Shown here piece by piece: positions 1-8,752 of a stretch of DNA of 14,461 bases. A program made the position numbers and the translations under genes. Position 1 is the first letter of the stretch. Each line of letters starts with the position of its first letter. The DNA is from Geothrix sp. (GTDB lineage: Bacteria; Acidobacteriota; Holophagae; Holophagales; Holophagaceae). The notes below the pieces were generated by a model that was given only the letters and a program-made list of their open reading frames with translations, had not been told where the DNA came from and made no database searches. The stretch covers positions 1-14,461 of the forward strand of contig JAMPXL010000002.1 in NCBI GenBank assembly GCA_023701165.1. Direction: 5' to 3'.

Positions 1-1770
1 AACGCCCTCATGCTCTACCACGGCGTGAGGCACGGCCTGGACATGGCCATCTTCAACGCCTCGAAGGTGCTGCCCGTCGCGAAGATCGACCCCGAGGACC
101 GCCGCATGGTCGAGGACCTGATCTTCGACCGGCGGCGCGATGGCTACGATCCCCTCAAGGCCGTCCTGGCACGCTTCAGCGACCGCAAGGCCGCCGTGGC
201 GGACGACCACCGGGCCGACCTGCCCGTGTTGGAGCGCCTGCATCGCGGCATCCTCGACGGCGAGAAGCAGGCCATCCTGGCGGATGTGGACGAGGCCCTG
301 AAGGACCACGATCCCCTGAAGCTCATCAACGAGGTGCTGCTGGGCGCCATGAAGGTGGTGGGCGAGCGATTCGGCGCCGGCGAGATGCAGCTGCCCTTCG
401 TGCTGGAAAGCGCCGAGGCCATGAAGGCCGCCATCCGGCGCATCGAACCCCACCTGCCCCGGGAATCGAACTACCAGAAGGGCCGCATCCTGCTGGCCAC
501 CGTGAAGGGCGATGTCCACGACATCGGCAAGAACCTGGTGGACATCATCCTCAGCAACAACGGCTTCGAGGTGAAGAACCTGGGCATCAAGCAGCCCATC
601 GAGGCCATCCTCAAGGAGCTGGAGGCCTGGCCCGCGGACGCCATCGGCCTTTCGGGGCTGCTGGTGAAGTCCACGGTGATCATGAAGGAGAACCTGAACT
701 TCATGGAGGAGCAGGTGCTGAAGGTGCCCGTCATCCTCGGCGGCGCCGCCCTCACCCGCGACTACGTGGAGGGCGACTGCCGGCGGTCGTATTCAGGTGC
801 GGTGCTCTACGCCGAGGACGCCTTCGAGGGGCTGCGGCACATGCAGGCGTTGGTATCGGGTGATGCAGGCGTGCCGGCACCTGCTCCAGCCGCTTCCGCG
901 GCTGGAGATATAAAAATACTGAAACGGGGAAGTGCTTCAGTCCCGTTGACAGAGCCTGGCCAAAGCAGCTGGGTGCGCCATGAGGCGCCCCCGCCGGATC
1001 CCCCGTTCTGGGGAATCCGCGCCTTAGCGGATTCCCCAGCCGACCTGTTCGGGCACCTGGACGAGTTCGCCTTGATCCGCAACCGCTGGGGCTTCAGCCA
1101 GGGCAGCCAGGACGATGCCGCCTTCGCCGCCGTGCTGCGGGACAAGGCCGAGCCCCAGCTGGCGCGGTGGCGGGCGCGCCTCGCGGCCGATCCGGTCTTC
1201 CAGCCCAAGGCCCGCTATGGCTACTTCCCCGTGCGCGCCGAGGGCGACGGCCTGCGCGTGTTCGATCCGCTCGACCCATCCAGGACGCTCGCGGTACTCG
1301 GCTTCCCCCGCCAGGAGGCGGGAAGGAGGCTCTGCATCGCGGACTTCTTCCGGGCCGATGGGACCGACGTGCTGGCCCTCCAGCTCGTCACCCTGGGCCA
1401 GGCGGCGGCGGACCATGCGGCGAAGCTCTACCGGGAGGACGGCTACGCGGACTACTTCGCCTTCCACGGCCTGGCCACGGAACTCACCGAAGCCTATGCG
1501 GAACGCATCCATGCCCGCATCCGCCGGGAACTGGGCATCCACGCCAAGGACCTGCCGGGCCGCGCCCTCTTCGCCCAGGGCTACCAGGGCTCGCGCTACT
1601 CCTACGGCTACCCCGCCTGCCCCGGCCTGGAAGGCAACGGCCCCATCCTCGACCTCCTGCGCGGCGCCGAGATCGGCGTCCACCTCAGCGACAGCCACCA
1701 GATGGACCCCGAATACAGCACCAGCGCCCTGGTAGCCTGGCATCCCCAGGCGCGGTACTTCTCCGTGTGA
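1..1770 (+). CDS. metH: Cobalamin-dependent methionine synthase, C-terminal part (5' end outside window)
   Basis: The frame is open from base 1, so the gene begins upstream and only about 589 C-terminal residues are present. The enzyme moves a methyl group from methyltetrahydrofolate via methylcobalamin to homocysteine in the cytoplasm. Residues 1 to about 50 look like the end of the pterin-binding domain. A helical cap domain follows (about 65-150), then the B12-binding domain (about 155-285) with the DxHxxG motif DVHDIGKN, whose His173 (partial numbering) would be the lower cobalt ligand. After a linker (about 285-335) comes the AdoMet reactivation domain, starting near PPFWGIR and containing RYSYGYPACPGLE and the C-terminal HPQARYFSV. 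These motifs are diagnostic of MetH. The linker DNA is odd: it packs inverted repeats and codons rare elsewhere here (see 884-1039). The gene precedes the riboswitch-controlled met operon on the same strand. Confidence 0.97.
   Translation, partial: NALMLYHGVRHGLDMAIFNASKVLPVAKIDPEDRRMVEDLIFDRRRDGYDPLKAVLARFSDRKAAVADDHRADLPVLERLHRGILDGEKQAILADVDEALKDHDPLKLINEVLLGAMKVVGERFGAGEMQLPFVLESAEAMKAAIRRIEPHLPRESNYQKGRILLATVKGDVHDIGKNLVDIILSNNGFEVKNLGIKQPIEAILKELEAWPADAIGLSGLLVKSTVIMKENLNFMEEQVLKVPVILGGAALTRDYVEGDCRRSYSGAVLYAEDAFEGLRHMQALVSGDAGVPAPAPAASAAGDIKILKRGSASVPLTEPGQSSWVRHEAPPPDPPFWGIRALADSPADLFGHLDEFALIRNRWGFSQGSQDDAAFAAVLRDKAEPQLARWRARLAADPVFQPKARYGYFPVRAEGDGLRVFDPLDPSRTLAVLGFPRQEAGRRLCIADFFRADGTDVLALQLVTLGQAAADHAAKLYREDGYADYFAFHGLATELTEAYAERIHARIRRELGIHAKDLPGRALFAQGYQGSRYSYGYPACPGLEGNGPILDLLRGAEIGVHLSDSHQMDPEYSTSALVAWHPQARYFSV
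884..1039 (+). repeat. Cluster of four inverted repeats inside the metH interdomain linker
   Basis: Four hairpins follow one another. The first is 884-893 with 898-907, 10 perfect pairs and a TTCC loop. The second is 923-928 with 942-947, AACGGG/CCCGTT, which competes with an ACTGAA/TTCAGT pairing at 918-923 and 936-941. The third is 971-979 with 984-992, 9 positions with one mismatch. The fourth is 1008-1020 with 1027-1039, 13 perfect pairs and a 6-base loop. Codons 907-951 include ATA, AAA, ATA, AGT, TCA, TTG and ACA, and 1024-1026 is TTA, all unusual against the GC-ending codons around them. The frame stays open and encodes the flexible linker between the B12 and reactivation domains. I infer in-frame insertion of palindromic elements; the pairings are seen directly. 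Confidence 0.65.
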
Positions 1771-1822
1771 AGGCAACGAAACCGGGTTGCCAAGCGGGCC
1801 TGCCCGCGCTACCTTTTCTCAC

Positions 1823-1844
1823 CGGCCCTGTGGGGCCGTTCTGT
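1823..1844 (+). terminator. Possible weak terminator downstream of metH
   Basis: A perfect 6-base stem, CGGCCC at 1823-1828 with GGGCCG at 1833-1838 around a TGTG loop, is followed by TTCTGT, a weak U-rich tail. It lies 53 bases after the metH stop and just before the riboswitch, where a terminator would separate metH from the met operon. A second short GC stem, GCGGG/CCCGC near 1794-1807 and followed by ACCTTTT, is an alternative. Neither has a strong T run, so this is tentative. Confidence 0.35.
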
Positions 1845-1864
1845 TACGAGATCCTTGCCAGTTC

Positions 1865-1985
1865 CATAGCGAGTTATCCAGAAAGGTGGAGGGACGGGCC
1901 CTGTGAAACCTTGGCAACCTGCGAAAGCAAGGTGCCAATTCCTGCCGTGATTGAGCCATCAATCGCGGAGAGATGTCGAGCTGTG
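1865..1985 (+). promoter_or_regulatory. SAM-I (S-box) riboswitch aptamer
   Basis: The leader carries the hallmark S-box core: AGGTGGAGGGAC from 1884, GGCCC then TGTGAAACC, GGCAACC from 1913, and GGTGCCAATTCC from 1931. P3 pairs TTGGC...ACCTGC with GCAAGGTGCCAA around a GAAA tetraloop (1911-1938). P4 is a 9-pair stem, 1946-1954 with 1959-1967, closed by GCCA and including one G-U pair. P1 pairs CATAGC (1865-1870) with GCTGTG (1980-1985), and TATC with GATG nearer the core. The family binds S-adenosylmethionine and switches off methionine biosynthesis genes. The terminator right after it and the downstream metY-metX-kinase-SDR operon fit exactly. I cannot place the promoter with confidence. Confidence 0.96.
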
Positions 1986-2007
1986 TCGAACTGACGCAAT
2001 CATCGAA

Positions 2008-2036
2008 GGGGGCCCGAGACATCGGGCCCCCTTTTT
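2008..2036 (+). terminator. Riboswitch-controlled intrinsic terminator
   Basis: A perfect 10-base stem, 2008-2017 with 2022-2031, has a 4-base GACA loop and is followed by five T residues (2032-2036). It starts 22 bases after the aptamer, as expected for the expression platform of a transcriptional OFF switch. A competing pairing is visible: GATGTC at 1972-1977, in the 3' strand of P1, is complementary to GACATC at 2018-2023 in the terminator loop and 3' arm. It could serve as part of an antiterminator when SAM is absent. Confidence 0.93.
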
Positions 2037-2100
2037 CTATTCCTGGACTTGCTTGGACTGCCAGGGCCTCGGCCTTTCCAATCCAGAGATCACGACGAGG

Positions 2101-4473
<2,373 letters not shown>

Positions 4474-4477
<4 letters not shown>

Positions 4478-5826
4478 GCCGCCCCACGAGCCTCCGCGTA
4501 CTCAAGTTCGGCGGCAGTTCCGTGGGCAGCGCCGAGGCCCTGCGCCGGGCCGCCGCCATCGTCCGCGAGGCATTGCCGGCGGGCGGCCTCGTGGTGGTCT
4601 CGGCCCTCCGCGGCACGACGGACCACATCCTCGAGGCCTGCGCCGCCGCGGGCGCGGGCGACCTGGCCTCCGCCCAGACGCACCTGGCCGCGCTCCGGGA
4701 GAGGCATCGCGAAGCCGCCACCGGACTCGGCCTCCTGGACACCGTCGAGGCCCCCTGGAAGCCCCTCCTGGACCGCCTCGACCAGCTGCTCACCGGCATG
4801 GCCATGCTGGGCGAAGCCACGCCCCGGGGCCGGGATGCGGCCCTGGCCGTGGGCGAGACCCTGTCGGCCCACCTGGCGGCCGCCTGCTTCCAGGGAACTT
4901 TCCAGGATGTCCGCGAGGTCCTGCGGACGGACGGCCGCTTCGGCAAGGCCCGGCCGCAGCTGGAAGCCCTGCGCGCCGCGGCGGCGCCCTGGCGCGAGGC
5001 CCTGGCGGGCGGCGCCCTCTGGATCACCCAGGGGTTCCTGGGCGCCACGGCCGAGGGCCACACCACCACCCTGGGCCGGGGCGGCTCCGACACCAGCGCC
5101 ACGCTGCTGGGGGAAGCCCTCGAGGCGGAGGAGGTGCAGATCTGGACCGATGTGGACGGCGTGCTCAGCGCCGACCCCAGCCTGGTGCCCGAAGCCCGGC
5201 CCATTCCCCGGATGAGCCTGGGCGAGGCCGAGGCCCTCAGCGCCTTCGGCGCCAAGGTGCTGCACGCGGATTCCCTGGCCCCGGTTGGCCGTGCGGGCTT
5301 CCGGCTCGTGGTGGCCAACACCCTGCGGCCCGGCGCCTCCCGCACGGAGATCCTGCCCGCGCCGCCCCTCCGCGCCGCGGGCGAAGTCACCTCCGTGGCC
5401 TACAAGGAGGGGATCTCCCTGCTCCGCTTCCCGGCCGCCGCGGGCCTGGAGGCGCCCCTGGACGCCGCCCGGCGCCTGGAGGAGGCCGGGGCCCTGCGCT
5501 TCGGCCTCATCGCCAGCCCCGCGGGCACCCTGCTGGCCATCCGGCCGGATACGCCGGCCGCCGCGAAGGCGCTGGACGCCCTCGCGGCCTCGGACCTCCC
5601 CTGCGAATCCGGCTGGGCCGTGGTGGCCCTGGTGGGCGAAGGGCTGCGGACCGATCCCCTGGCCGCCCTCCGGCACCTCGCCGCCCTCGGGCAGGAGCCC
5701 ATCGGGGGCCTGCTCACGGGCAGCAGCACCGTCTCCATCGCCTTCCTCGTCCCTGAATCCCGGCTGGGGGACCTGATCCCCCGCCTGCACGACCGCTGCG
5801 TGACCTGCAGCCAGGAGCAGCCATGA
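4474..5826 (+). CDS. Aspartate kinase with C-terminal regulatory (ACT-type) region
   Basis: At 450 residues this matches monofunctional aspartokinases of the LysC/ThrA-N type. It catalyses ATP-dependent phosphorylation of aspartate, the first step toward homoserine, methionine, threonine and lysine. The N-terminal KFGGSSVGS (residues 9-17) is the nucleotide-binding signature. GRGGSDTSA then WTDVDGVLSADP follow in the second half of the catalytic domain, and AFGAKVLHADSLAP is also typical. The last 140 or so residues look like tandem ACT domains, with SVAYKEGISLL and the terminal LLTGSSTVSIAFLV. No homoserine dehydrogenase domain is attached. The ATG at 4474 is set by the ATGA overlap with metX; an in-frame ATG at 4423 lies inside metX and is unlikely. 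Operon position implies control by SAM as well as possible amino-acid feedback. I cannot tell which isozyme name applies. Confidence 0.93.
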
Positions 5827-6587
5827 GCCTCGACCTCTCCCGTCTCCGCATCCTCGTCACCGGCGGCAGCCGGGGCATCGGCGCCGCCACCGTGCGCCTC
5901 CTGTCGGACCTCGGCGCCCGGGTGGCCTTCACCTACCTGAACCAGGAGGAGGCCGCCCTGGACCTCCAGGCCGAGCTTCGGGCCCAGGGCCGCGCCGTGC
6001 TGGCCATCCGGGCCGACCAGCGCCTCCGGGCCGACGCCCAGACCGCCGTGGCCACGGTGGAGGCGGCCTGGGGCGGCCTGGACGCCTTCGTGGGCAACGC
6101 GGGCATCTGGGCCGCCACGCCTGCGGAATTGCAGGACGAGGACATCCTCCAGGACATCCTGGAGACCAATGTCACCGGCCTCTTCCGCTGGAATGCCGAG
6201 GTGGTCCCCGCCCTCCGGCGCGCCGGGGGCGGCAGCCTCGTGCTGCTTTCGAGCACCGCGGGCCAGCGGGGCGAGGCGGGACACGGCGCCTACGCCGCCA
6301 GCAAGGGGGCCGTCATCTCCCTGGTGAAATCCCTCGCGCCGGAGCTGGGCCCCCACGGCATCCGCGTGAACGCCGTGGCCCCCGGCTGGGTGGACACGGA
6401 CATGAGCGCCTCGGCGCTCCGCGGCGATCCGGACCAGCGGAGGCGCATCGCCGCCGCCTTCCCCCTGGGGCGCATCCCCGAGGCCGGGGATCTGGCGGGC
6501 CCCGTGGCCTTCCTGCTCAGCCCCTGGGCCGCGGCCATCACCGGCGAGGTGCTGAACGTGAACGGGGGAACCGTGCTCTGCGGCTAG
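5823..6587 (+). CDS. Short-chain dehydrogenase/reductase, FabG-like, in the met operon
   Basis: This 254-residue classical SDR has a Rossmann fold and should use NAD(P)(H). Cofactor motif TGGSRGIG is at 13-20, NAG at 92-94, the structural Asn at 116 (ETNVTG), Ser143/144 and the catalytic YxxxK as Tyr157-Lys161. The C-terminal GEVLNVNGGT is typical of FabG-like members. All active-site residues are present, so it is probably active, but SDR substrates cannot be read from sequence. It begins in an ATGA overlap with the kinase, the same coupling as the other junctions, and nothing separates it from the SAM-riboswitch operon. A role in methionine or homoserine metabolism is inference from that position. 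A fatty-acid ketoreductase or unrelated passenger remains possible. Its stop lies 6 bases from the end of the opposing gene. Confidence 0.93.
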   Translation: MSLDLSRLRILVTGGSRGIGAATVRLLSDLGARVAFTYLNQEEAALDLQAELRAQGRAVLAIRADQRLRADAQTAVATVEAAWGGLDAFVGNAGIWAATPAELQDEDILQDILETNVTGLFRWNAEVVPALRRAGGGSLVLLSSTAGQRGEAGHGAYAASKGAVISLVKSLAPELGPHGIRVNAVAPGWVDTDMSASALRGDPDQRRRIAAAFPLGRIPEAGDLAGPVAFLLSPWAAAITGEVLNVNGGTVLCG

Positions 6588-6596
6588 GGATCCCTA
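6585..6596. other. 12-base perfect palindrome holding two opposing stop codons
   Basis: TAGGGATCCCTA is fully self-complementary. Its first three bases are the stop of the SDR gene on the plus strand and its last three are the stop of the zinc-ribbon gene on the minus strand. There is no T run, so it is a poor intrinsic terminator. I see no other terminator at this convergent junction. Confidence 0.6.
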
Positions 6597-7274
6597 TTTG
6601 GCAGTGGTGGGCCGGGCACACCAGGGACAGAAGGACCAGGCTGGCTGGAGGGGCTCCTTGCACTTCCCGCAGGCCACCGGCTGGACGAACGAAGCCAGGG
6701 GCGTCTTCCAGGTCAGCGCCAGACCCGGGAACTCGCCGACCTTCGCCACCTTGAGCGTGACAGCCCCCCGCCGGGAGGGGGAGGCGAAGGGCTTGCCATC
6801 CGTGCCCCGGCCGGGGAAGACCAGCAGCCGGAACTCCTCCCGGCCCTTGGCGGCGAAGCCCTGGCGGACGGCATTCAGCGTGGCCTCCACCTTGGGCGGC
6901 AGGTCCGTCAGCGGCTTCACCGAGCGGCCCGCCTCGTCCACCAGGGTGGCGGCGGCCCGGAGCTGGACCGAACTGAGATGCACCGGACCATCCTCGCCAT
7001 TGCTCTTCGCCTGCAGCATGAAGACCGCGTAATCCAGCAGGAAGCCCAGTTCCTTCTCCATCTCCTTGGGATCGAGCCCGGGGGCCTGGGCCATCCCGGC
7101 GGCCACGAAAAATTCCTGGGGCAGCCACATGGCCATGGCCTCCTTGTCCTTGCCCAGGTCCGTGCGCATGACCTCGAGGATCATGTCGTTCACATTGCCG
7201 GGTGCCCGGCCCTGGGCGGCGGCCGGAGCCGCGGCGGATATCAGGAGGGCTGCCAACAGGAACAAAGTGCGCAC
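6594..7274 (-). CDS. Exported hypothetical protein with C-terminal zinc ribbon
   Basis: I do not recognise the family of this 226-residue protein. It starts at a GTG (7272-7274) with GGAGGT well placed upstream on the minus strand. The first 20 or so residues, MRTLFLLAALLISAAAPAAA, form a standard Sec signal peptide with a likely cut after the AAA run, so it should leave the cytoplasm. The middle has no motif I know. The end carries CGKC at 202-205 and CPWC at 216-219, two CxxC pairs 10 residues apart, which read as a small zinc ribbon with a CPWC second knuckle. Zinc ribbons are usually cytoplasmic, so one after a signal peptide is unusual; a redox-active CxxC pair is another possibility. 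It may share a transcript with the 77-residue gene 71 bases upstream. Confidence 0.85.
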   Translation of the reverse strand: MRTLFLLAALLISAAAPAAAQGRAPGNVNDMILEVMRTDLGKDKEAMAMWLPQEFFVAAGMAQAPGLDPKEMEKELGFLLDYAVFMLQAKSNGEDGPVHLSSVQLRAAATLVDEAGRSVKPLTDLPPKVEATLNAVRQGFAAKGREEFRLLVFPGRGTDGKPFASPSRRGAVTLKVAKVGEFPGLALTWKTPLASFVQPVACGKCKEPLQPAWSFCPWCARPTTAK

Positions 7275-7345
7275 GGGACCTCCAATGAAATGGATGTCCC
7301 TTGTGTATCACGCCGGGAGGCTTCCGCTGCCGCGCTTCCGGAAGA

Positions 7346-7579
7346 TCAGCGCCCCTGGCGCAGCAGCCAGGCCGTCAGCCGCAGGTGGAAGTCCTCGGGG
7401 TTTTCCAGGTCAGCGACCCGCAGGCGCGCAGGGTGCGCGGGGTCACCCACCACCAGGGGGGAGGCGTCCACCAGGTTGGGCAGGCGATGGCCATCCGGCA
7501 GGGACCACAGCCCGCCCCTCCCCTCGGCCCCCACCGGCACCGAGGCCTGACGCCGGTCGTCCTGTGTCTCGCAGACCAT
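7346..7579 (-). CDS. Small hypothetical protein, 77 residues
   Basis: This short minus-strand frame begins MVCETQDDRRQASVPVG and ends in LTAWLLRQGR. AGGAG sits 8 bases before the ATG on the minus strand. Nearly all codon third positions are G or C, as in the real genes nearby, which supports coding. The frame stays open further upstream, but that part overlaps the divergent SDR gene, so I cut it at the ATG with the ribosome-binding site. No signal peptide, membrane segment or known motif is visible, and I assign no function. It runs divergently from the SDR gene at 7659 and is followed by the zinc-ribbon gene. Confidence 0.6.
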   Translation of the reverse strand: MVCETQDDRRQASVPVGAEGRGGLWSLPDGHRLPNLVDASPLVVGDPAHPARLRVADLENPEDFHLRLTAWLLRQGR

Positions 7580-7609
7580 CCCGCTTTCTCCTGTGGAATC
7601 TAAAAGATA

Positions 7610-7655
7610 GGCCTCCCGGCCATCGGTGCCACATGGCACCCTCGGGAAGGAGGCC
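7610..7655 (+). promoter_or_regulatory. Nested inverted repeats covering the ribosome-binding site of the second SDR gene
   Basis: The inner dyad GGTGCCA (7625-7631) with TGGCACC (7634-7640) is perfect with a 2-base centre. The outer pair GGCCTCC (7610-7616) with GGAGGCC (7649-7655) includes GGAGG of the AAGGAGG Shine-Dalgarno at 7647-7653. If the transcript starts upstream of 7610, the outer stem could hide the ribosome-binding site. As DNA, the inner 16-base dyad could be an operator for a dimeric repressor in this divergent intergenic region. Both roles are inference. Confidence 0.45.
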
Positions 7656-7658
7656 CCC

Positions 7659-8411
7659 ATGACCCGATCCATCCTCATCACCGGCGGCTCCCGTGGCCTG
7701 GGCCGGGCCTGCGCCCTGCATCTCGCCCAGACCGAGAAGGCCCATCTGATCCTCCTGGGGCGGGACGAGGCCGCCCTGGCCGCCACGGCGGAAACCGTCC
7801 GGCGGGCGGGCGGCACGGCGGAAACCCATGGGGTGGATGTCACGGACCGGGCCCGCCTGGCGGCCATCGCCCGGACCCTCGGCCCCGTGGACGGTCTGGT
7901 GGCGGCCGCCGCAATCTCGGGCATGACGGCGGTGGACGGGGACTCGGATGCCTTCTTCGACGAGGTCCTGGCCACGGATCTCACCGGGTCCTGGAACACG
8001 GTGCGGGCCTTCCTGCCCCGCATGGGATCCGGCGGGCGCATCGTGCTGGTCTCCAGCGTGCTGGGGCGCTTCGGCGTGCCGGGCTACGGGGCCTACTGCG
8101 CCGCCAAGCACGGCGTCCACGGACTGGCCAAGGCCCTGGCCCTGGAACTCATCGGCCGGGGCATCGTGGTGAACGCCGTGGCGCCGGGCTGGGTGGATAC
8201 GGACATGGCCCAGACGGGCATCCGCCAGATCGCGGCGGCCACGGGCCAGACCGAGGCCCAGGCCCGCGCCCAGGCCGAGGCCGCCGTACCCGTGAAGCGG
8301 TTCTTCCAGCCCGAAGAGATCGCCCACGGCATCGCCTGGCTGCTGAACCCCGCCAACACCATGCAGGTGGGACAGTGCCTCAACCTCGACGGAGGCGTGG
8401 TCCAGGCCTGA
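7659..8411 (+). CDS. Short-chain dehydrogenase/reductase with altered active-site context
   Basis: This is a 250-residue classical SDR. The cofactor motif TGGSRGLG spans 8-15, and Arg35 in LLGRDEAAL suggests NADP(H) preference. Catalytic Ser132/133 and Tyr146-Lys150 (YCAAK) are present, as is the conserved NAVAPGWVDTDM. Two usual features are changed. The NAG motif reads AAAIS (83-87), and the usual Asn of the N-x-T-G tetrad reads Asp107 (ATDLTG). The end, CLNLDGGVVQA, is standard. The start at 7659 follows AAGGAGG with a 5-base gap; an in-frame ATG further upstream has no such site. It is not close to the met operon SDR beyond family level. The substrate is unknown; ketoreductase- and alcohol-dehydrogenase-type members look alike. 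Confidence 0.92.
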   Translation: MTRSILITGGSRGLGRACALHLAQTEKAHLILLGRDEAALAATAETVRRAGGTAETHGVDVTDRARLAAIARTLGPVDGLVAAAAISGMTAVDGDSDAFFDEVLATDLTGSWNTVRAFLPRMGSGGRIVLVSSVLGRFGVPGYGAYCAAKHGVHGLAKALALELIGRGIVVNAVAPGWVDTDMAQTGIRQIAAATGQTEAQARAQAEAAVPVKRFFQPEEIAHGIAWLLNPANTMQVGQCLNLDGGVVQA

Positions 8412-8422
8412 ATCGTTCAGGC
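8406..8422 (+). terminator. Hairpin overlapping the stop codon of the second SDR gene
   Basis: GCCTGAA (8406-8412) pairs perfectly with TTCAGGC (8416-8422) around a 3-base TCG loop. The TGA stop (8409-8411) is inside the left arm. No T run follows, so it is at best a weak or factor-assisted terminator. It sits 12 bases before the promoter of the next operon. Confidence 0.4.
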
Positions 8423-8434
8423 GCTTCCGCTCCG

Positions 8435-8463
8435 TTGACCCGCCCCCGTTTGGGACGTAGGGT
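8435..8463 (+). promoter_or_regulatory. Sigma-70-like promoter for the GlsB-DUF4126 operon
   Basis: TTGACC at 8435-8440 matches the -35 box in five of six bases. TAGGGT at 8458-8463 keeps the key T, A and final T of the -10 box, and the spacer is exactly 17 bases. Transcription would start near 8470, giving a leader of about 28 bases before the ATG at 8498. Confidence 0.5.
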
Positions 8464-8497
8464 GGGACCGCATCCCACGCCCCAAGCAGGAGGTCCC

Positions 8498-8752
8498 ATG
8501 CTGCACCTCATCTGGACCGGCATCATCGGCCTTATCGCCGGCGCGGTGGCGAAGGCCATCCTGCCCGGCAAGGATCCCGGAGGCTGGATCATCACCATGG
8601 CCCTCGGCATCGCGGGCTCCTTCCTGGGCACCTGGATCGGCCGCACCCTGGGCTTCTACAAGGAGGGGGCCAGCGCCGGCTTCATCATGTCCGTGGTGGG
8701 CGCGCTGATCCTGCTGGGGGCCTACCACCTCTACAAGCGGGTCACGGCCTGA
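8498..8752 (+). CDS. GlsB/YeaQ/YmgE-family small membrane protein
   Basis: This 84-residue, glycine-rich hydrophobic protein has the layout of the transglycosylase-associated (GlsB/YeaQ/YmgE) family. There are three membrane segments at about residues 3-20, 29-47 and 57-77. They are separated by a short polar loop with LPGKDPGGW and by an IGRTLGFYKEG loop, both typical of the family. It should lie in the inner membrane. Family members are often stress-induced, and their molecular role is not settled. AGGAGGT lies at 8488-8494, a strong ribosome-binding site that fixes the start. It is first of two genes, and its TGA shares one base with the ATG of the next gene (TGATG), indicating coupled translation. 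Confidence 0.88.
   Translation: MLHLIWTGIIGLIAGAVAKAILPGKDPGGWIITMALGIAGSFLGTWIGRTLGFYKEGASAGFIMSVVGALILLGAYHLYKRVTA

Noticed and set aside
1787..1815. TTGCCA, 17-base spacer, TACCTT as a promoter for the met operon
   Set aside because: The -10 box matches only three of six positions and a possible terminator follows it. The promoter must lie near here, but I cannot single out a convincing one.
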